Shown: positions 22,439 through 34,327 of the stretch, one piece after another
How positions within the stretch are numbered: the stretch's first letter is position 1
Layout: each line of letters opens with the position of its first letter
Assembly: GCA_029531795.1 (NCBI GenBank)
Contig: JAPEIS010000006.1
Span: 2,790,001 to 2,854,000 of the forward strand
Direction of reading: 5' to 3'
Length of the DNA stretch: 64,000 nt
DNA from: Sclerotinia nivalis
Lineage: Eukaryota; Ascomycota; Leotiomycetes; Helotiales; Sclerotiniaceae
Notes under the pieces: model-generated
Told to the model about the DNA's origin: nothing
Databases searched by the model: none
What the model saw: the letters and a program-made list of their open reading frames with translations, nothing else
Translations under genes and position numbers: made by a program

Positions 22439-24232
22439 TTATCTCTTTACTTTTTTCTTGTCTGGCCCTTCATCTTCGTCATCGCTTAATTCAGCATATT
22501 GAGTTGTAGGTTGAGTATCTTTCCAAGCATTCGTAAATAGTGGATCATTCTTAGCAAGCTCGGCATATTTCAATAATGCTTCTCTGGGATCCTCGTCGCG
22601 CATGCTGCTCAATGTGATACTTTCATTAATATGCTTCTCATCTGGCTGACTTTTCGCAAAAGGTGTGACCAGTGGTAGATTAGGTCGACGTGGATCTCGA
22701 GAGCGACCAGAGGCAGTCAAACCAATGGTAGGATGTCTTGCAGCGAAGGATGTAGCTGACGTATTAGACATGAGACCTCCTAGGGTGACGATGCTATCCC
22801 CTGACATACCCGTAGATTGATCTGTTGTAAAATTGGGGTCATCATCAACATGGCGCTTCTTGGGTGCACGAGACATTACGTCAACAGCACCTCGGACTGA
22901 TGTATTCGGGTTGTAAAGAACATGAACTTCGGAATTGGCAGAGCCAGTAACAATTTGGTTGAGTTTTGAATGCCACTGAACCGTGATGAGAGGAGAACCA
23001 GCAGTCACAGGAGTAACGAGTTCCGGTTTGAGGTTGCCCGAATTCAGAATATGGAGATGACCTGATGCGGAGCCAGTAATGATATTAGAGCCGTTAGGTG
23101 AATATTTAATGTTAGTAACGGAATAAACATCCGATGTTGAGGGATGTGAAACCGTCACAATAGGAGTTTTGAACTTTCGAGTATCCCAAAGCTTGATGAG
23201 ATTGTCACCACCTCGTGTAACAATCATTCGTCCATCAGGACTAATATCAATACCACCAGTCCAAGTATCCGGTATATGGGCGTCCCTAATCTCAGCTGTT
23301 GGTCTTGCATAAGGTCCATTACCACTCCACATAACTAAACTTCCGTCCAGCGCTGCAGACACGAGTAAATTGTTTCCTCCTTGGGCGGGGCTTCCCCAAA
23401 CCACTGCTGTCATTCTTGTCCTCCCAGCTGACCCTGATGCTTTGGATTTATGGACGATTACCTCTTTCTGACATCTCCTAACATTTACATCCCAGATTCG
23501 TAGAGTACTATCCGTGCCGGCTGTAACGCAAATATTCTTGTCAATCGGACTCCATGTGCCTGTAGTAATTTCCGAAATGTGCCCCTTCGTATTATTCATA
23601 TCTCTCAGATACATATCTCCTTTCACGAACTCCCCGATAACATCCCCATCTCTATTCATTAATTTCGCTTGTGGGTGAGCGGATATACAGAGAAATGTTC
23701 CTCCGGCATGTGGATTGAACTCAACATGGTTTATAGGATGGGTCTCGGAGTTTGCTGATGTCTTCGAATAATTTGGGTCCACGCTTTTAAATGATCGGAG
23801 AGTAGTAGGTGTCATAGAAGCGAAATCATGAAACTTGAGGGTACAATCGTTGGAACCAGTTATCAATCTTGAACCAGAAGGATCAAGTGTCGTAGTTGTA
23901 ACTGCTCGATCATGCGTCTTGAATAGCAATTCGTGAGAAGTTGGAAATTCATCATCGTCCTCGGAACCCCCGTCGCTATCTGAATCCTCATCATCCTCAT
24001 CAGAGCCCCAATCCTTAGATGCTGGCTCAGACACCAGTTTCTGTTGTCCAACTTCCTTGGCAATTGTTTGTGCATCGACTTTTCCTTCTGCTGGACGTTT
24101 TGTTCTATTGATCTGGGCGGCTACGTCTGCTTCCTTTGATTTCTTACCAAAAGACGTAGGTAGAAAAGCTCTCATGGGATCATCTTCTGCTAGTTCGGGT
24201 CCTTCGACCTGGAAATCCTCATCATCGCTCAT
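22439..24232 (-). CDS. wdr70: WD40 repeat protein, WDR70 type
   Basis: A single-exon frame of 597 residues from ATG 24232. The acidic N-terminus has PMRAFLPTSFGKK, like the FGK segment of WDR70 proteins. At least seven WD repeats follow, for example ITGSNDCTLKFHDF, VTAGTDSTLRIWDV, VSAALDGSLVMWSG, VTRGGDNLIKLWDTRKF and VTGSANSEVHVLYNP. The diagnostic C-terminal part has WHSKLNQI, YNPNTSVRGA, the DPREALLKYAELAKNDP block and an acidic/basic tail ending KKKVKR. WDR70 homologues in fission yeast and human work as substrate receptors of CRL4 ubiquitin ligase in histone H2B ubiquitination and DNA damage response; I infer the same nuclear role here. It is divergently arranged with the NIPA-type gene, sharing a 553-base upstream region. 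Confidence 0.9.
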   Translation of the reverse strand: MSDDEDFQVEGPELAEDDPMRAFLPTSFGKKSKEADVAAQINRTKRPAEGKVDAQTIAKEVGQQKLVSEPASKDWGSDEDDEDSDSDGGSEDDDEFPTSHELLFKTHDRAVTTTTLDPSGSRLITGSNDCTLKFHDFASMTPTTLRSFKSVDPNYSKTSANSETHPINHVEFNPHAGGTFLCISAHPQAKLMNRDGDVIGEFVKGDMYLRDMNNTKGHISEITTGTWSPIDKNICVTAGTDSTLRIWDVNVRRCQKEVIVHKSKASGSAGRTRMTAVVWGSPAQGGNNLLVSAALDGSLVMWSGNGPYARPTAEIRDAHIPDTWTGGIDISPDGRMIVTRGGDNLIKLWDTRKFKTPIVTVSHPSTSDVYSVTNIKYSPNGSNIITGSASGHLHILNSGNLKPELVTPVTAGSPLITVQWHSKLNQIVTGSANSEVHVLYNPNTSVRGAVDVMSRAPKKRHVDDDPNFTTDQSTGMSGDSIVTLGGLMSNTSATSFAARHPTIGLTASGRSRDPRRPNLPLVTPFAKSQPDEKHINESITLSSMRDEDPREALLKYAELAKNDPLFTNAWKDTQPTTQYAELSDDEDEGPDKKKVKR

Positions 24233-24785
24233 GGCTCAACCAATCTTCGCAAGTATTTTTTTGAATGTTGTCGGTGGCCCTATTTAGGAACTGGCAAAAG
24301 AAAATGGCAATTACCTGAACGGCGGACGGATATATAATCAATTCGAGTAAACAAACATGAGCGCGTTAAACCTTGGAGCTTTTTTTGAAGGATTGAATAC
24401 CCAGAGAACAGAGCTTCCGCAGATTGTTACGGGTCTAGTGGAGAAGTAGCGGGGCGGGTCGGTCATAGATACGCGAAAACCCGTTTTTCCGCCGTAACAC
24501 AAGGTACAGACAGTATTACCATTATATCCGAAAATGAGCGGTTCGAGGTTTCTCTTACCAAAAATAGAAATTGATTATTCATGCGACAACCAACCCTTGA
24601 GGTCGAAACTTCACTTAATACTAACTGACAAAGTTTCTCTTTCTTGTATATGGTTATTGGCAGATATATTCATATTCATACACTTTTCACTTCATTGATC
24701 GAAATTTTATCTTCATCGCAATAGGCACTTGTACACTATGAGTGGGGTGAAATCATCATCTGGATAGCTTCAATAAGACGCTGTC
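24233..24785. promoter_or_regulatory. Shared divergent upstream region (wdr70 / NIPA-type gene)
   Basis: This 553-base gap lies between two divergent start codons and must hold both promoters. It includes a GC-rich part (24,425-24,500, with CGGGGCGGGTCGG and CCGCCGTAAC) followed by AT-rich sequence towards the plus-strand gene. No specific operator can be proven from sequence alone. Confidence 0.5.
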
Positions 24786-26945
24786 ATGTATTTATCGACT
24801 GCGAAACTTGATGCCGAGGCCATATCCTTTCTCAGTACACCGATACGTCAGTCAATAACTTTTGAGCCAAATGTACACATTACGGGCGATTCTCAGATCC
24901 AACGTTGGTCATCACTGATTGGAATCGTCACTGCAATTGTGGGAAATATCCTCATATCTTTCGCCCTGAACATACAGCGATATGCGCATATAAGATTACA
25001 TGATGGGGAGATACGACGGAAAGAAAGGCTGAGGGCTATTTCGAAATCTGCGGGTGGTTACGGAACAGTAGGGGTAAATGGAAATCGAATCGTTGAAGAG
25101 GAATATGAAGCAGATGAAGAGGAACCTTTACGACGATCATTCCACTCCCAAAACTCTCAGTCTTCGACTTCCACAGATGATAATCATGGGGATAAGAAAT
25201 CTACATATTTACAATCTCCATACTGGTGGGGAGGTATTGTCTTAATGACGATTGGAGAGCTGGGGAACTTTTTGGCATATGGCTTTGCGCCTGCATCAAT
25301 TGTTTCTCCTTTGGGTGTCGTCGCTTTGATATCCAATTGTGTGATAGCTCCTATCATGTTAAACGAACAATTCCGACTCAGGGATTTCTGGGGAGTAGTA
25401 GTTGCGGTCGCTGGTGCTGTCACAGTTGTATTGAGTGCTAAGCAAGAGGAAAGGAAATTTGGTCCTCATGAAATTTGGGGAGCCATCACCACCACGGAGT
25501 TTGAACTTTATATGGGTGTCACAGTATTGTTAATTGCAATCTTGATGTGGGCAAGCCCGAGATATGGCAGGAAAACGATACTGGTCGACCTTGGGCTTGT
25601 GGGGTTGTTTGGTAAGTTTTCATGATTACACTAGTTATACCCAAACTCACCATTTCTAGGAGGGTATACGGCTCTTTCAACGAAGGGCGTTTCTTCGATG
25701 CTTTCTTCTACTCTATGGAGAGCTTTGACGACGCCAGTTACATATGTTCTAGTGCTTGTTCTGGTTGCTACTGCCATCATGCAGGTTAGATATTTGAATA
25801 GGGCTCTTCAACGTTTTGATTCAACTCAAGTCATTCCTGTCCAATTCGTCATCTTCACATTATCAGTCATCACTGGCAGCGCAATTCTTTATCGTGATTT
25901 CGAAAAAGTCACCAGTGAGAATGCAGTAAAATTCATTGGAGGCTGTTTGTTGACATTTTTCGGCGTATGGCTCATTACTAGTGGTAGACCATCGCACGAT
26001 GAAGATGAAGACGAAAGTGAGGTGGATATTGAAGGGGAGGAAGAAAGGATTAGACTTGCCCCTCAGGAAGCTACTGGTGATGAAGTTTTATATCATAATG
26101 GATCACTGAAACAGTCTAGTCTTCAGTCCAAGTCTAGGCCGAGTCTCATCCATGCTGGTGATGGATCAGTTGATGAGGAGGCAATCCAGCATTCGCGGAG
26201 GTCATCACATGTCAGCTTTGCTAAACCAACATCACGACCACAAACGCCACAAAGACCTTCATCAAAGCATCCAGCAGTACGGCTGCATACCTCGGGCTTA
26301 TCTGATGAGCGGTCTGTAACTGAGGATAGTCCTTTACCTTCAAATCCATGGGTGGATTCCAATGAAAATCTACTCCAAACACCAAGACATCCAGGAATAC
26401 AAACCAGCATTTCTTCTCCGGTCCTTCCATCCGAGGCCCAATCACCCCCTCCCTTGAGACCACCTACCACTAGAAACAATACGCAATCTCACTTTCACAC
26501 CCCTCCAAGTCAGCAGAATAGCCCTTCACCACCCCAAGCAGAACAATCAATGACCCCAGCAAGTTATTCGATAGCCCGCATGCTTCCTGGTCCATTACTA
26601 TCGCCCCTCTCCGGCGGGTTAAGTGTGGTAATAGCAGACTCATTAAGACGTGGAGTTGATTCCCCTCGCAGCAAATCTCAAAGACGGCCACAACTCGATC
26701 TTCGAAGATCCAAATCGGTATCTCAAAGACTTATCCAAGCAAGTGAAAGCACAGTTGATGATGAGGATGTTGACGCACCTTTAAAGGATAGTGAAGCAGC
26801 ACAAGATGTGGAAGAACGTGAATCATTCAAGCGTTCAATAAAAACACGAGCTAGAAGCTTAAGTAATACACTTGGGGAGTTTTTAAGAGGGAGATCAAGA
26901 GATGAGAGGGTTGATGATGGGGGGGCGGGTCCAAGCGGATCGTAA
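24786..26945 (+). CDS. NIPA-type magnesium transporter
   Basis: Two exons (24786-25611, 25660-26945; intron with GTAAGT donor and TTCTAG acceptor) give 703 residues. Membrane segments begin at about residue 41 (SLIGIVTAIVGNILISFAL). After a 75-residue hydrophilic loop they continue YWWGGIVLMTIGELGNFLAY, FAPASIVSPLGVVALISNC, LRDFWGVVVAVAGAVTVVLS, LYMGVTVLLIAILMWASP, TPVTYVLVLVLVATAIMQVRYLN, VIPVQFVIFTLSVITGSAIL and FIGGCLLTFFGVWLITSGR. The GELGNFLAYGFAPASIVSPLG block and the RYLNRAL motif are characteristic of the DUF803/NIPA family (PF05653), linked to Mg2+ transport. The last 300 residues are a Ser/Pro-rich cytosolic tail, typical of filamentous fungi, with likely phosphorylation sites. The intron falls inside a membrane segment and restores GLFGGYTALSTKG. 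Confidence 0.9.
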
Positions 26946-29090
26946 GTTGGAATTGTTTTTTACTGCATTGATCTTGGTGAATGGTAATTGGTTACATTAG
27001 CATTAGGTTGGGTATTCTCGGAGCATGGCGCAATGAAGCGAGGCGGTCCATATTTGAAGTAGTGAAGCGAGTGTATAAAAGTGTGATTGTATATTGAAAT
27101 GAGACTTTCTCCTCATGTCTGTATCCGTGTATATCAGTGTCTCCAAAGTGCTGGATGCTTCAATGTTGCAGACTTGATGACGACCAGTATCTTCGAGTTG
27201 AAATTCTGATGAGAATTTTGACCGCATATAAAATCCATCACGTAGATACCTGAATTGATTCTATTCGAATATCGTCTCTGAAAAAACAGATCTTCGCAAA
27301 GAGATGTAGGTTGCTTCACGGGATTAGTATTACTCGCCTAATCTTTAAGGAGTTTGGATGTGTGCGAGAGGTAGCTGGTTAGTTTGTGCTGTGCTATTCA
27401 ATGGAAATTATGTGATGTTGCATACTCTGGATCTAGTGTGGTCATGTTGAAAGTAAAAGATCCTTCAACTTTTCTTTTCTGCTTGATCTAAATTCAATGG
27501 AAAGAGCCAGCGGATGGTATTCGTAGTTGTGAGATAAGGTGTTGAGTATATAATATCAAATCTGTAGAAAAAAACGGGGACAATTATATCAAACCATTAT
27601 GTCATTATGGAAATGGGAGAGTTACTGGTGTCCAAAATAGGTGATCATTTTACTCATATATAAAAGGTTCAAAACCATAGCCAACTACATGCTTCCAGCC
27701 TTGGATCGGTTCCAAGGACGTTTTTATTGTACAAACTTCCATTGGGACTTGGGAATATTTCTCTGAAGATTTCCAACAAAGAATTTCTCTCACCATATTT
27801 TTGTAATTAGACATTGTTTGATGGGGACAGTGAACTTACATGGTCTGCCACTGAATCATCATTAACTCTAGCTGCTAGCGAGACACAAACCTCTCAACGA
27901 ACCCAATCACAAATGTTCAAGATAATTTTGCTTGTGTATAATATTCAGTAATTATTGATGTACCGTAGTAGGTAACAGCTATGAATATTTAAGTGAACAA
28001 ACCCACATGAAATGTGCATAAACCGCCCAGCCCACCAAACTTGAATCAACTTACACCACAATATCAACCATCTTCGTAGATATTTCCACCTCCGAAGCAC
28101 CAAGTCCATCATGTATAGCTCCAAGTGCAAGTATATTTCGGAATGAACTAAGTTGATTTCGGAATCCCCATATTGCGCAATGTCCCGTAACACAATTCAA
28201 CAATGAAAAGCTTTTGAATTCTTGAAATTATTTGAGATATTCAAATCAATTAAAATAATAAATTATATTTAAAAATTAAATACAATTAAAAAGTTTAAAT
28301 TATTTGAAACATTAGATTATGTTTAAAGATTCAAAAATTTTCGATTATTGAAAACTTAAATCTAATCTGTCAGTCCTGATTATTGAACACTCTGTGAATA
28401 CTTGCAACAAGGGTATGGCCACAGCATGGCCACAGTATACAACACATCCACGACTTTTGAACCAAGAAGTCGAAGATTAAGACAATAAGTCTCTCAATAT
28501 ATAACCGTAATAGACACATAAATTTGAACGTATTATATCACCGAGGATCTAGCTAACTAACCACCAACAAACAGTACAAAGAAGTGTAAGGTCTACTCTC
28601 TCTGCTTTATCTACTGTGGGTATTTACCTAGAAATACAAAGACCCCTCTCAAATTATATATATTTTGTAAGCTCAGTTTGCTTTTCTTCATTAGAGATTT
28701 ATTTCAAATTCGATAGAGAAATATAGAGCAATTGTTTCGAATTTATTACTATACTACCATAAGGAAATCAAAAAGATCATATGATCGATGCGATATTGAA
28801 GCCCTTCTGATTTGTTGATTATAATGTTATTTTTGGCGGGAACTTTTTTACAGTAGAGACCAGGTCAAATTTATAATCCTACTTGATTCTGCCTGACTTG
28901 TAGATGGTAGAAGTTGAGTTGTTGATATTTTGCACAGGCATCAGAATGCTTGGAATTGTAGGATATCATATTTTATTGAGGTGCAGACATATATGAAAAC
29001 ATCAAGCGCTTCTTGAAAGACTTGCTGAGTTCATTCCATCCCTAAACTTTAACCTCCAATTCCCAGGTCTTTATCTGCCTTTTGTATTGA
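26946..29090. other. Intergenic region containing a transposon-end fragment
   Basis: No gene is supported over about 2.1 kb. The first kilobase is the 3' flank of the NIPA-type gene. At 28131-28192 lies a fragment also found at 40187-40245, followed by a very AT-rich tract (28205-28360, ATTTAAAAATTAAAT-like) that resembles mutated repeat DNA. Short open frames here are not credible. Confidence 0.5.
28131..28192 (-). repeat. Repeat fragment shared with the 40.2 kb region
   Basis: This stretch contains two TTTCGGAAT words and ends TATTGCGCAATGTCCCGTAA plus CA. The same arrangement occurs at 40187-40245, where the terminal 22 bases differ at one position. It is probably the end of a dispersed mobile element whose outer border reads TGTTACGGGACAT on the minus strand. 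Confidence 0.65.
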
Positions 29091-30681
29091 CTAAGTAGAA
29101 GAAAGGGGCTGCTTGCTCATAGTCTGCTTAAACGCTTGCAACGCCAAAGCAGGTTGATAATAAGGAACCTCATGACCAGCTCCAAAAACCCTCAACCAAC
29201 TCAAATTACCAACATTCTTGAATGTTCCACTCGCAACTCCATTTACGTTATAGTTTGCAACGGGTTTAGCGTTGAAAGCGGCGGAGCTAGCGTAGGTAAT
29301 AGCATTAGCGGTTGCGAGACCACCGAACCAGTTGCAAATAAAATCGGCGTCACCAGCCCAGAGAAGGACTTGGATACCGGATTGGACGACTGATGAAAGG
29401 GTGGGAAGGAAGGATCGTGAATCTGTTTTGAAAGATTTGTTAGATGTTAAGCGAAGGAATTTCAAAATGAAGGGGTAACTGACCATCTCCCGTAGAGGCA
29501 AATTTTTCATAAGGTGCATCTGGACATTCTTGGTATGTAGACTTGGCGCCAATAGCCTTCACTACAGCAGCGCTTTGCAAATAGGTAGCATAAGTCTCTG
29601 GTGGATATGGGTCGTTCGATGGCTCTCGAATATCATAGACGTCAAAGTTTCCATTGGAAAGTGGTCCTTCAATATCTTGATAACAGACATTATCCGCATT
29701 TACGCAAGCTGAGTTGGATCCAGTGGTCGATGAACATTCTTGTAGAAGAGGGAGACATGACTTTGTATATGTGTTGAGGTAGCTTGTGTGTTGTGCGGCT
29801 GAGATGAGTGGCTTGAATGTGTTGTTGTAGGAATAGTCGACGTATGCCTTGTAGGCGATGATAGGATCATACCAGCCGTTATTGATACCCAAGGCAATGA
29901 GATCAATTTTTTCACCAGTAATAGTGCCAGCAGCAATCTTGGCATTTTGCTGTTCAACGTAGTATGCGAATTCGGGTCCATAGTGGCCACCATAGGATTC
30001 TGTGAAGATACCAAAGTCGCGGTTCTCGTAAGCCGGGAATGAGGCATAGAAAGCTTGGAGAAGAGTCCAGACGTATGGAGCCGCGGTAACGGTGGAAGTG
30101 ACAGAATCGGTACCGTAGGAGAAGCCCACTCCGATTGGTTGATCAATGTAGATCATGTTTGCAAATTCGTTAAAGCTGTAAGGGTTGAGAGAAGGTGTTG
30201 ATGCTCCGTTATAAAATTGGCATGGGCCGTTCTCTTGGAACAAACCAATCATGGAAGAACACCCGGGACCTGCCTCTCGTTAGTAACGTCTAATGTACCA
30301 GAAGTAATGATGTCCGTACCTCCATTGAACCATGTCGCCAATGGCGCGGTTGTAGGACTGTTTCGACTTTCGAAAAACCAGAACCACATGTTCATGCCCT
30401 ATTTTAATTGTTAAGATCAAATTATCAAGATAGAAATAGGTTGAACTCACGGTTCCGACAGTCAAATATCCCGAATACTGGTTCACACCTGGTGTCGTCT
30501 CGCAAATGCCGGAATTTGTGACAAAGGCGAGAGTCGAATCGGTGGCAGCATGATAAAAGACAGTATGATTGACTCCATCACGAAGCTCAAATGTTCTTTT
30601 GTCTTTCTTCCCTTCGGTAGTAGGGGCGGCTAGAACAGCCGGGAGAAGACAAGCAACCAGAGAAAGCGAAGGGAAACGCAT
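29091..30681 (-). CDS. Secreted serine carboxypeptidase (peptidase family S10)
   Basis: Four exons (30681-30451, 30398-30320, 30269-29484, 29422-29091) join in frame to 475 residues. A signal peptide is clear (MRFPSLSLVACLLPAVLA, cut before AP). The S10 landmarks are in order: [20 protein letters not shown] spanning exons 2-3, YIDQPIGVGFSYG, the nucleophile region FTESYGGHYGPEF (Ser of ESYGG), the Asp region LLWAGDADFICNW, and the His region RVFGAGHEVPYYQP. The catalytic triad is therefore complete. Several NxT/S sequons suggest glycosylation. S10 enzymes remove C-terminal residues from peptides, usually in acidic secreted or vacuolar settings; without a vacuolar propeptide, secretion is more likely. 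Upstream is a roughly 1.9 kb empty region that may hold its control sites. Confidence 0.93.
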
Positions 30682-32544
30682 CGTGATTGTGTTTGAAGAA
30701 TGAGGACTGGAGATGGTCTAACCACTGCAGTTCTCTTTCTGGTGATTTATGTAGAACTTATATTCGTTCTCTTTACACTTTCCTCCCCTCATCTTCACGA
30801 CCAACGCTACTACGCGCTTTACATGGGGGAAATCCAGATACACATTCGGAGAAGATTCCGAATAGAGTAGGTCTATGGACTCAGGTACATGAAAAGCCTC
30901 AAAAGCTTAAAACCCCACATGCACCAAAGATAAAGTTGAGGATTTTTGGACGATCATGGAAGGTAATCCCACAAAATCGTCCAATTGCCGTTGATAAGAA
31001 CAACGCATCTAACCCCGCAGAGAACGGTTAACACCGCACATTGCAAACTCCCGAACCTAGGCAGAAGTGTCAGCGGATATATGCATAACATGGAAACTTA
31101 AAGTGATATTTGGATTTCAAAATTCCCGAAAAAGGCAGTTGATAAAGGCTTGGCAACAAATGATAAGCTTTCGTAGGAAAGATCTTTCTACAAGGGGCCA
31201 AATATCGACATTCCTGTTTGGGGAATTTTGTTGATTTGGTGGCGCAAAATGTGACCTGTCAAATATATTGATGCTGGCACAGCTGCAGATGCAGATATCA
31301 AACACAGAGAACCTATGATTGAACCTTAATTGTGAAAATGGAAAATGCTGCAGTAAAGAACCGTATTTTAAGATATGACAACTAGAAACATGTCAGACGA
31401 ACATTTTGCCGGCTAATATGTATCAATTTCGCTATCTTGCGATGTATGGCGAGCTCTTCACATTAAATGGCTCAAATGTTTGCATGAGGTCGAGATTCGA
31501 GGTGGTTTTCAATTGCAGGTTCTTCAGCACCAACTTTAGGCGAGCCTACTCAGCGCCATCGCAGATCTGCCCGTCTTGGAAATAAAATTGGCTTTTATTG
31601 GCAAAACGTGCTTGAAACTTGGCTCTTGGCGATTTGAAAATAAAAGAAATAGTTCCGAGGGAATGAATGTCGTAAATAGATGAACAGTTACTTTCCGCTT
31701 CATCTTGAACTATTGCTTTCGAGCAACAAATGTTGGAGCTTCGTTTTAGGGTATCATTAACGATACGATTACCCCGCACAGTTCATTCTTGTTTAGACGA
31801 TATAGACTTTCCTTAAATTTTACTGCAAAAACTTGTCGTGATATATTCATAGTTAAATAGATTGCGAATTTGCTCACTCACATAGCGAAGCATTATTAGT
31901 CACCAATTTCACGATTTTGCGTCTTGCAGCGACGTGATGAGTTATTATATCTTACGTGCACTGTACATGCCTATGCGAGTTGCTTCGACGTTTTCAGACG
32001 ACTAGCTGCTAGTCCAGGATGTTCTCTTTTCAAGAAGGTGAGACAGATAATTGTAATTAGATGAAGTAATTGAGGTTTTGTCGTCTACTTGAATAACATA
32101 CCTAAGCACCATCTTCAGTAACGCAGCAATGGATTCCTCAGTTAATGATAGGTTGTGTTTATGGTTTCATTTGTGCACACATGGCGGCAGATTAATTAAA
32201 TTTAGAGTGGAAGACATGTTACTTGTAGACACAGAATGATAAAATAAAGTAATTCTATTGAAGAAAAGTAGTTACTTTTGAACCCTGGGTATCGCCTTCA
32301 ATCTCCCCTCAGCCCATTCATCTATCTATGGCGATGCTAACCAATCTATCAAGATAAATCAAGATATATCCTCCTCTTCAGAAATCATAACCTTTGACCC
32401 GGGATAAGAAACATTATTATCCAAGCCAAATACCCAAAATGAAAAAGAACGCCCCCAAGGGTATAATACCATGAATGATAATCAAGCATCCATAAATCAT
32501 GATATCCAGATCCCAATTGCGTCCATTACCACCCCCTATGTAAA
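30682..32544. other. Intergenic region
   Basis: No gene is supported between the carboxypeptidase and the sugar porter. Open frames at 30687-31031 (+) and 31546-31779 (-) have no recognisable domain and no coding-like composition. Nothing repetitive stands out. Confidence 0.5.
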
Positions 32545-34327
32545 TTAATCATTTCTGAATCCATCATGGGCAGCATTTCCACGGTGATGAGCTTGAGGAA
32601 CGGCTGTAACTTCGTCTCCGTCACTGCGGCTTTGTCTTTCCCTTCTCTCCCACTCGGGCTTCTCTTTCTCGGCATCGCTTGTGCTTCTGCTCTCGACATC
32701 TGCTGTCTCGAAACCATAGTGTCTTGCCATTTGCTCAATTTCGGCTGGAGATAAGTATGGCAAATCCTGAGAAGCCTTGACATAGGAAATGTTCTCGGTG
32801 TATCCCTTCGCAAAGATAATGTCGATTTCCTCGAGAGATCTGCGCTTAGTTTCTGGGTAGAAGAAATAAATGACGGGAAGGAAACAGGCGTTGACAACGG
32901 CGAAGAAGAGGTATGTGCCCCAGGAGATATTGGCAATCATAATTGGAGTAACCATGACAATGGTGAAGTTGAAAAGCCAGTTGGAACAGGTTGACACGGC
33001 GTTAGCTCTGGCACGAGTGCGGAGAGGGTTAATTTCAGCTGGGTACAACCATGGCAGTGGCAACCAGGTGGCACCGAAGAAAGCAATGTAAGTGAAGAGA
33101 CCGACACCTGCACCCTTTGAGGATGGACCCTTTCCGTCTTGTGGGATGAGACAAGCGAATACTAGAACCATGGAGAGACATTGTCCGATAGTTCCGATGA
33201 TGAACAACTTGCGGCGACCGGCCTTCTCAATAATGAACCAAGATACGGTAGCAAAAATGGAGTAAATAATCATGTTAACACCTCCAAGAAGAAGAGCCAA
33301 GTTTTTCGAGGTACCAATAGACGTTTCAAAGAGAATTGGGAAATAGTAAATAACAGCGTTACATCCACCAAGTTGTTGGAAAAATTGTGATGAGGATCCG
33401 AGAAGCATACGGCGGAAATGTTGGGTTTTGCCTCCAGTAAAGAGAGCAGAGAAAGGTGTCTTGGTAGCGGCTCCGGATGCCATGATACTATCCATAATAA
33501 TAGTCTTTTCCAACTGAACTTGTGGATCACTGTGTTCGAGACCGGAAAGAGCGGCAATGACATCGAGACCTTCTTCGTGGCGTTCTTTCGCTAGAAGCCA
33601 TCTTGGAGACTCTGGGAGAAAGTAAGTTCCGACCATGAGAATAATACCGAAGAAAATCTGGAAAGCAATGGGGAAACGCCAGGTAAGGTTGTCTGGACCA
33701 TAAGAAGCACCGTAGTCAATCCAGTAAGCAATCATAGTACCAAAGGCAATGACACCTCCTTCAATACAGATGAGTAGACCACGATTGGAAGAGCGACTAC
33801 ATTCTGCCTGATAAGTTGGAATGGTTGATGTGTTGATTCCGTTTCCAATACCAGTGATTGTTCTACCAATAATGAATTGAGCAGTCGCATTGGAACCTTT
33901 AATAGCAGTGACCTGAATAACAACTCCGATAATCATAATGAATCCACCAAGCATCATCTGTAAAAAAAAAAAAATTGTTAGAATTTCTTATCTTATCTGG
34001 GAAATCTGGGGGTGTGGGGAGAAGTTGGGGTAAACCTACAGCTCTTCTTCGACCAGTTGAGTCTCCATACCACAAGATGAAAATAGCACCAATTAAACAT
34101 CCGATTTCGTAGATAGCTGTAACGAAACCTTGGTAAACGCTGTCGTCCTTGGTTTCAGGGAAATAGGCATTAAAAGGGTCTGCGGCGATAATTCCAGACA
34201 TAACACCTTGATCATATCCAAAAAGCAAGAATCCAGTTGTGGCAATCGTCGAGACTAGAAGACCCAACTTTCGACCATGGAGACCTGCAAAGGTCTTTTG
34301 CGTTGGTGATATCTCAGGAGAAACCAT
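32545..34327 (-). CDS. MFS sugar porter (hexose-transporter family)
   Basis: Two exons (34327-34040, 33957-32545; intron 33958-34039 with GTAGGT donor and a T-run before ACAG) give 566 residues. Sugar-porter signatures are all present: LLFGYDQGVMSGI in the first membrane segment, GDSTGRRRA in the loop after segment 2, FIIGRTITGIGNGI, PESPRWLLAKER, QFFQQLGGCNAVIYYFP in segment 7, EKAGRRKLF, and PETKRRSLEEIDIIFAKG after segment 12. Twelve membrane helices are expected. The cytosolic C-terminus is long and charged (EKEKPEWERRERQSRSDGDE), as in regulated fungal transporters. The exact sugar cannot be read from sequence; the QQLGGCNAVIYY segment is compatible with hexose or a related polyol. It acts at the plasma membrane by proton symport or facilitated transport. 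Confidence 0.92.
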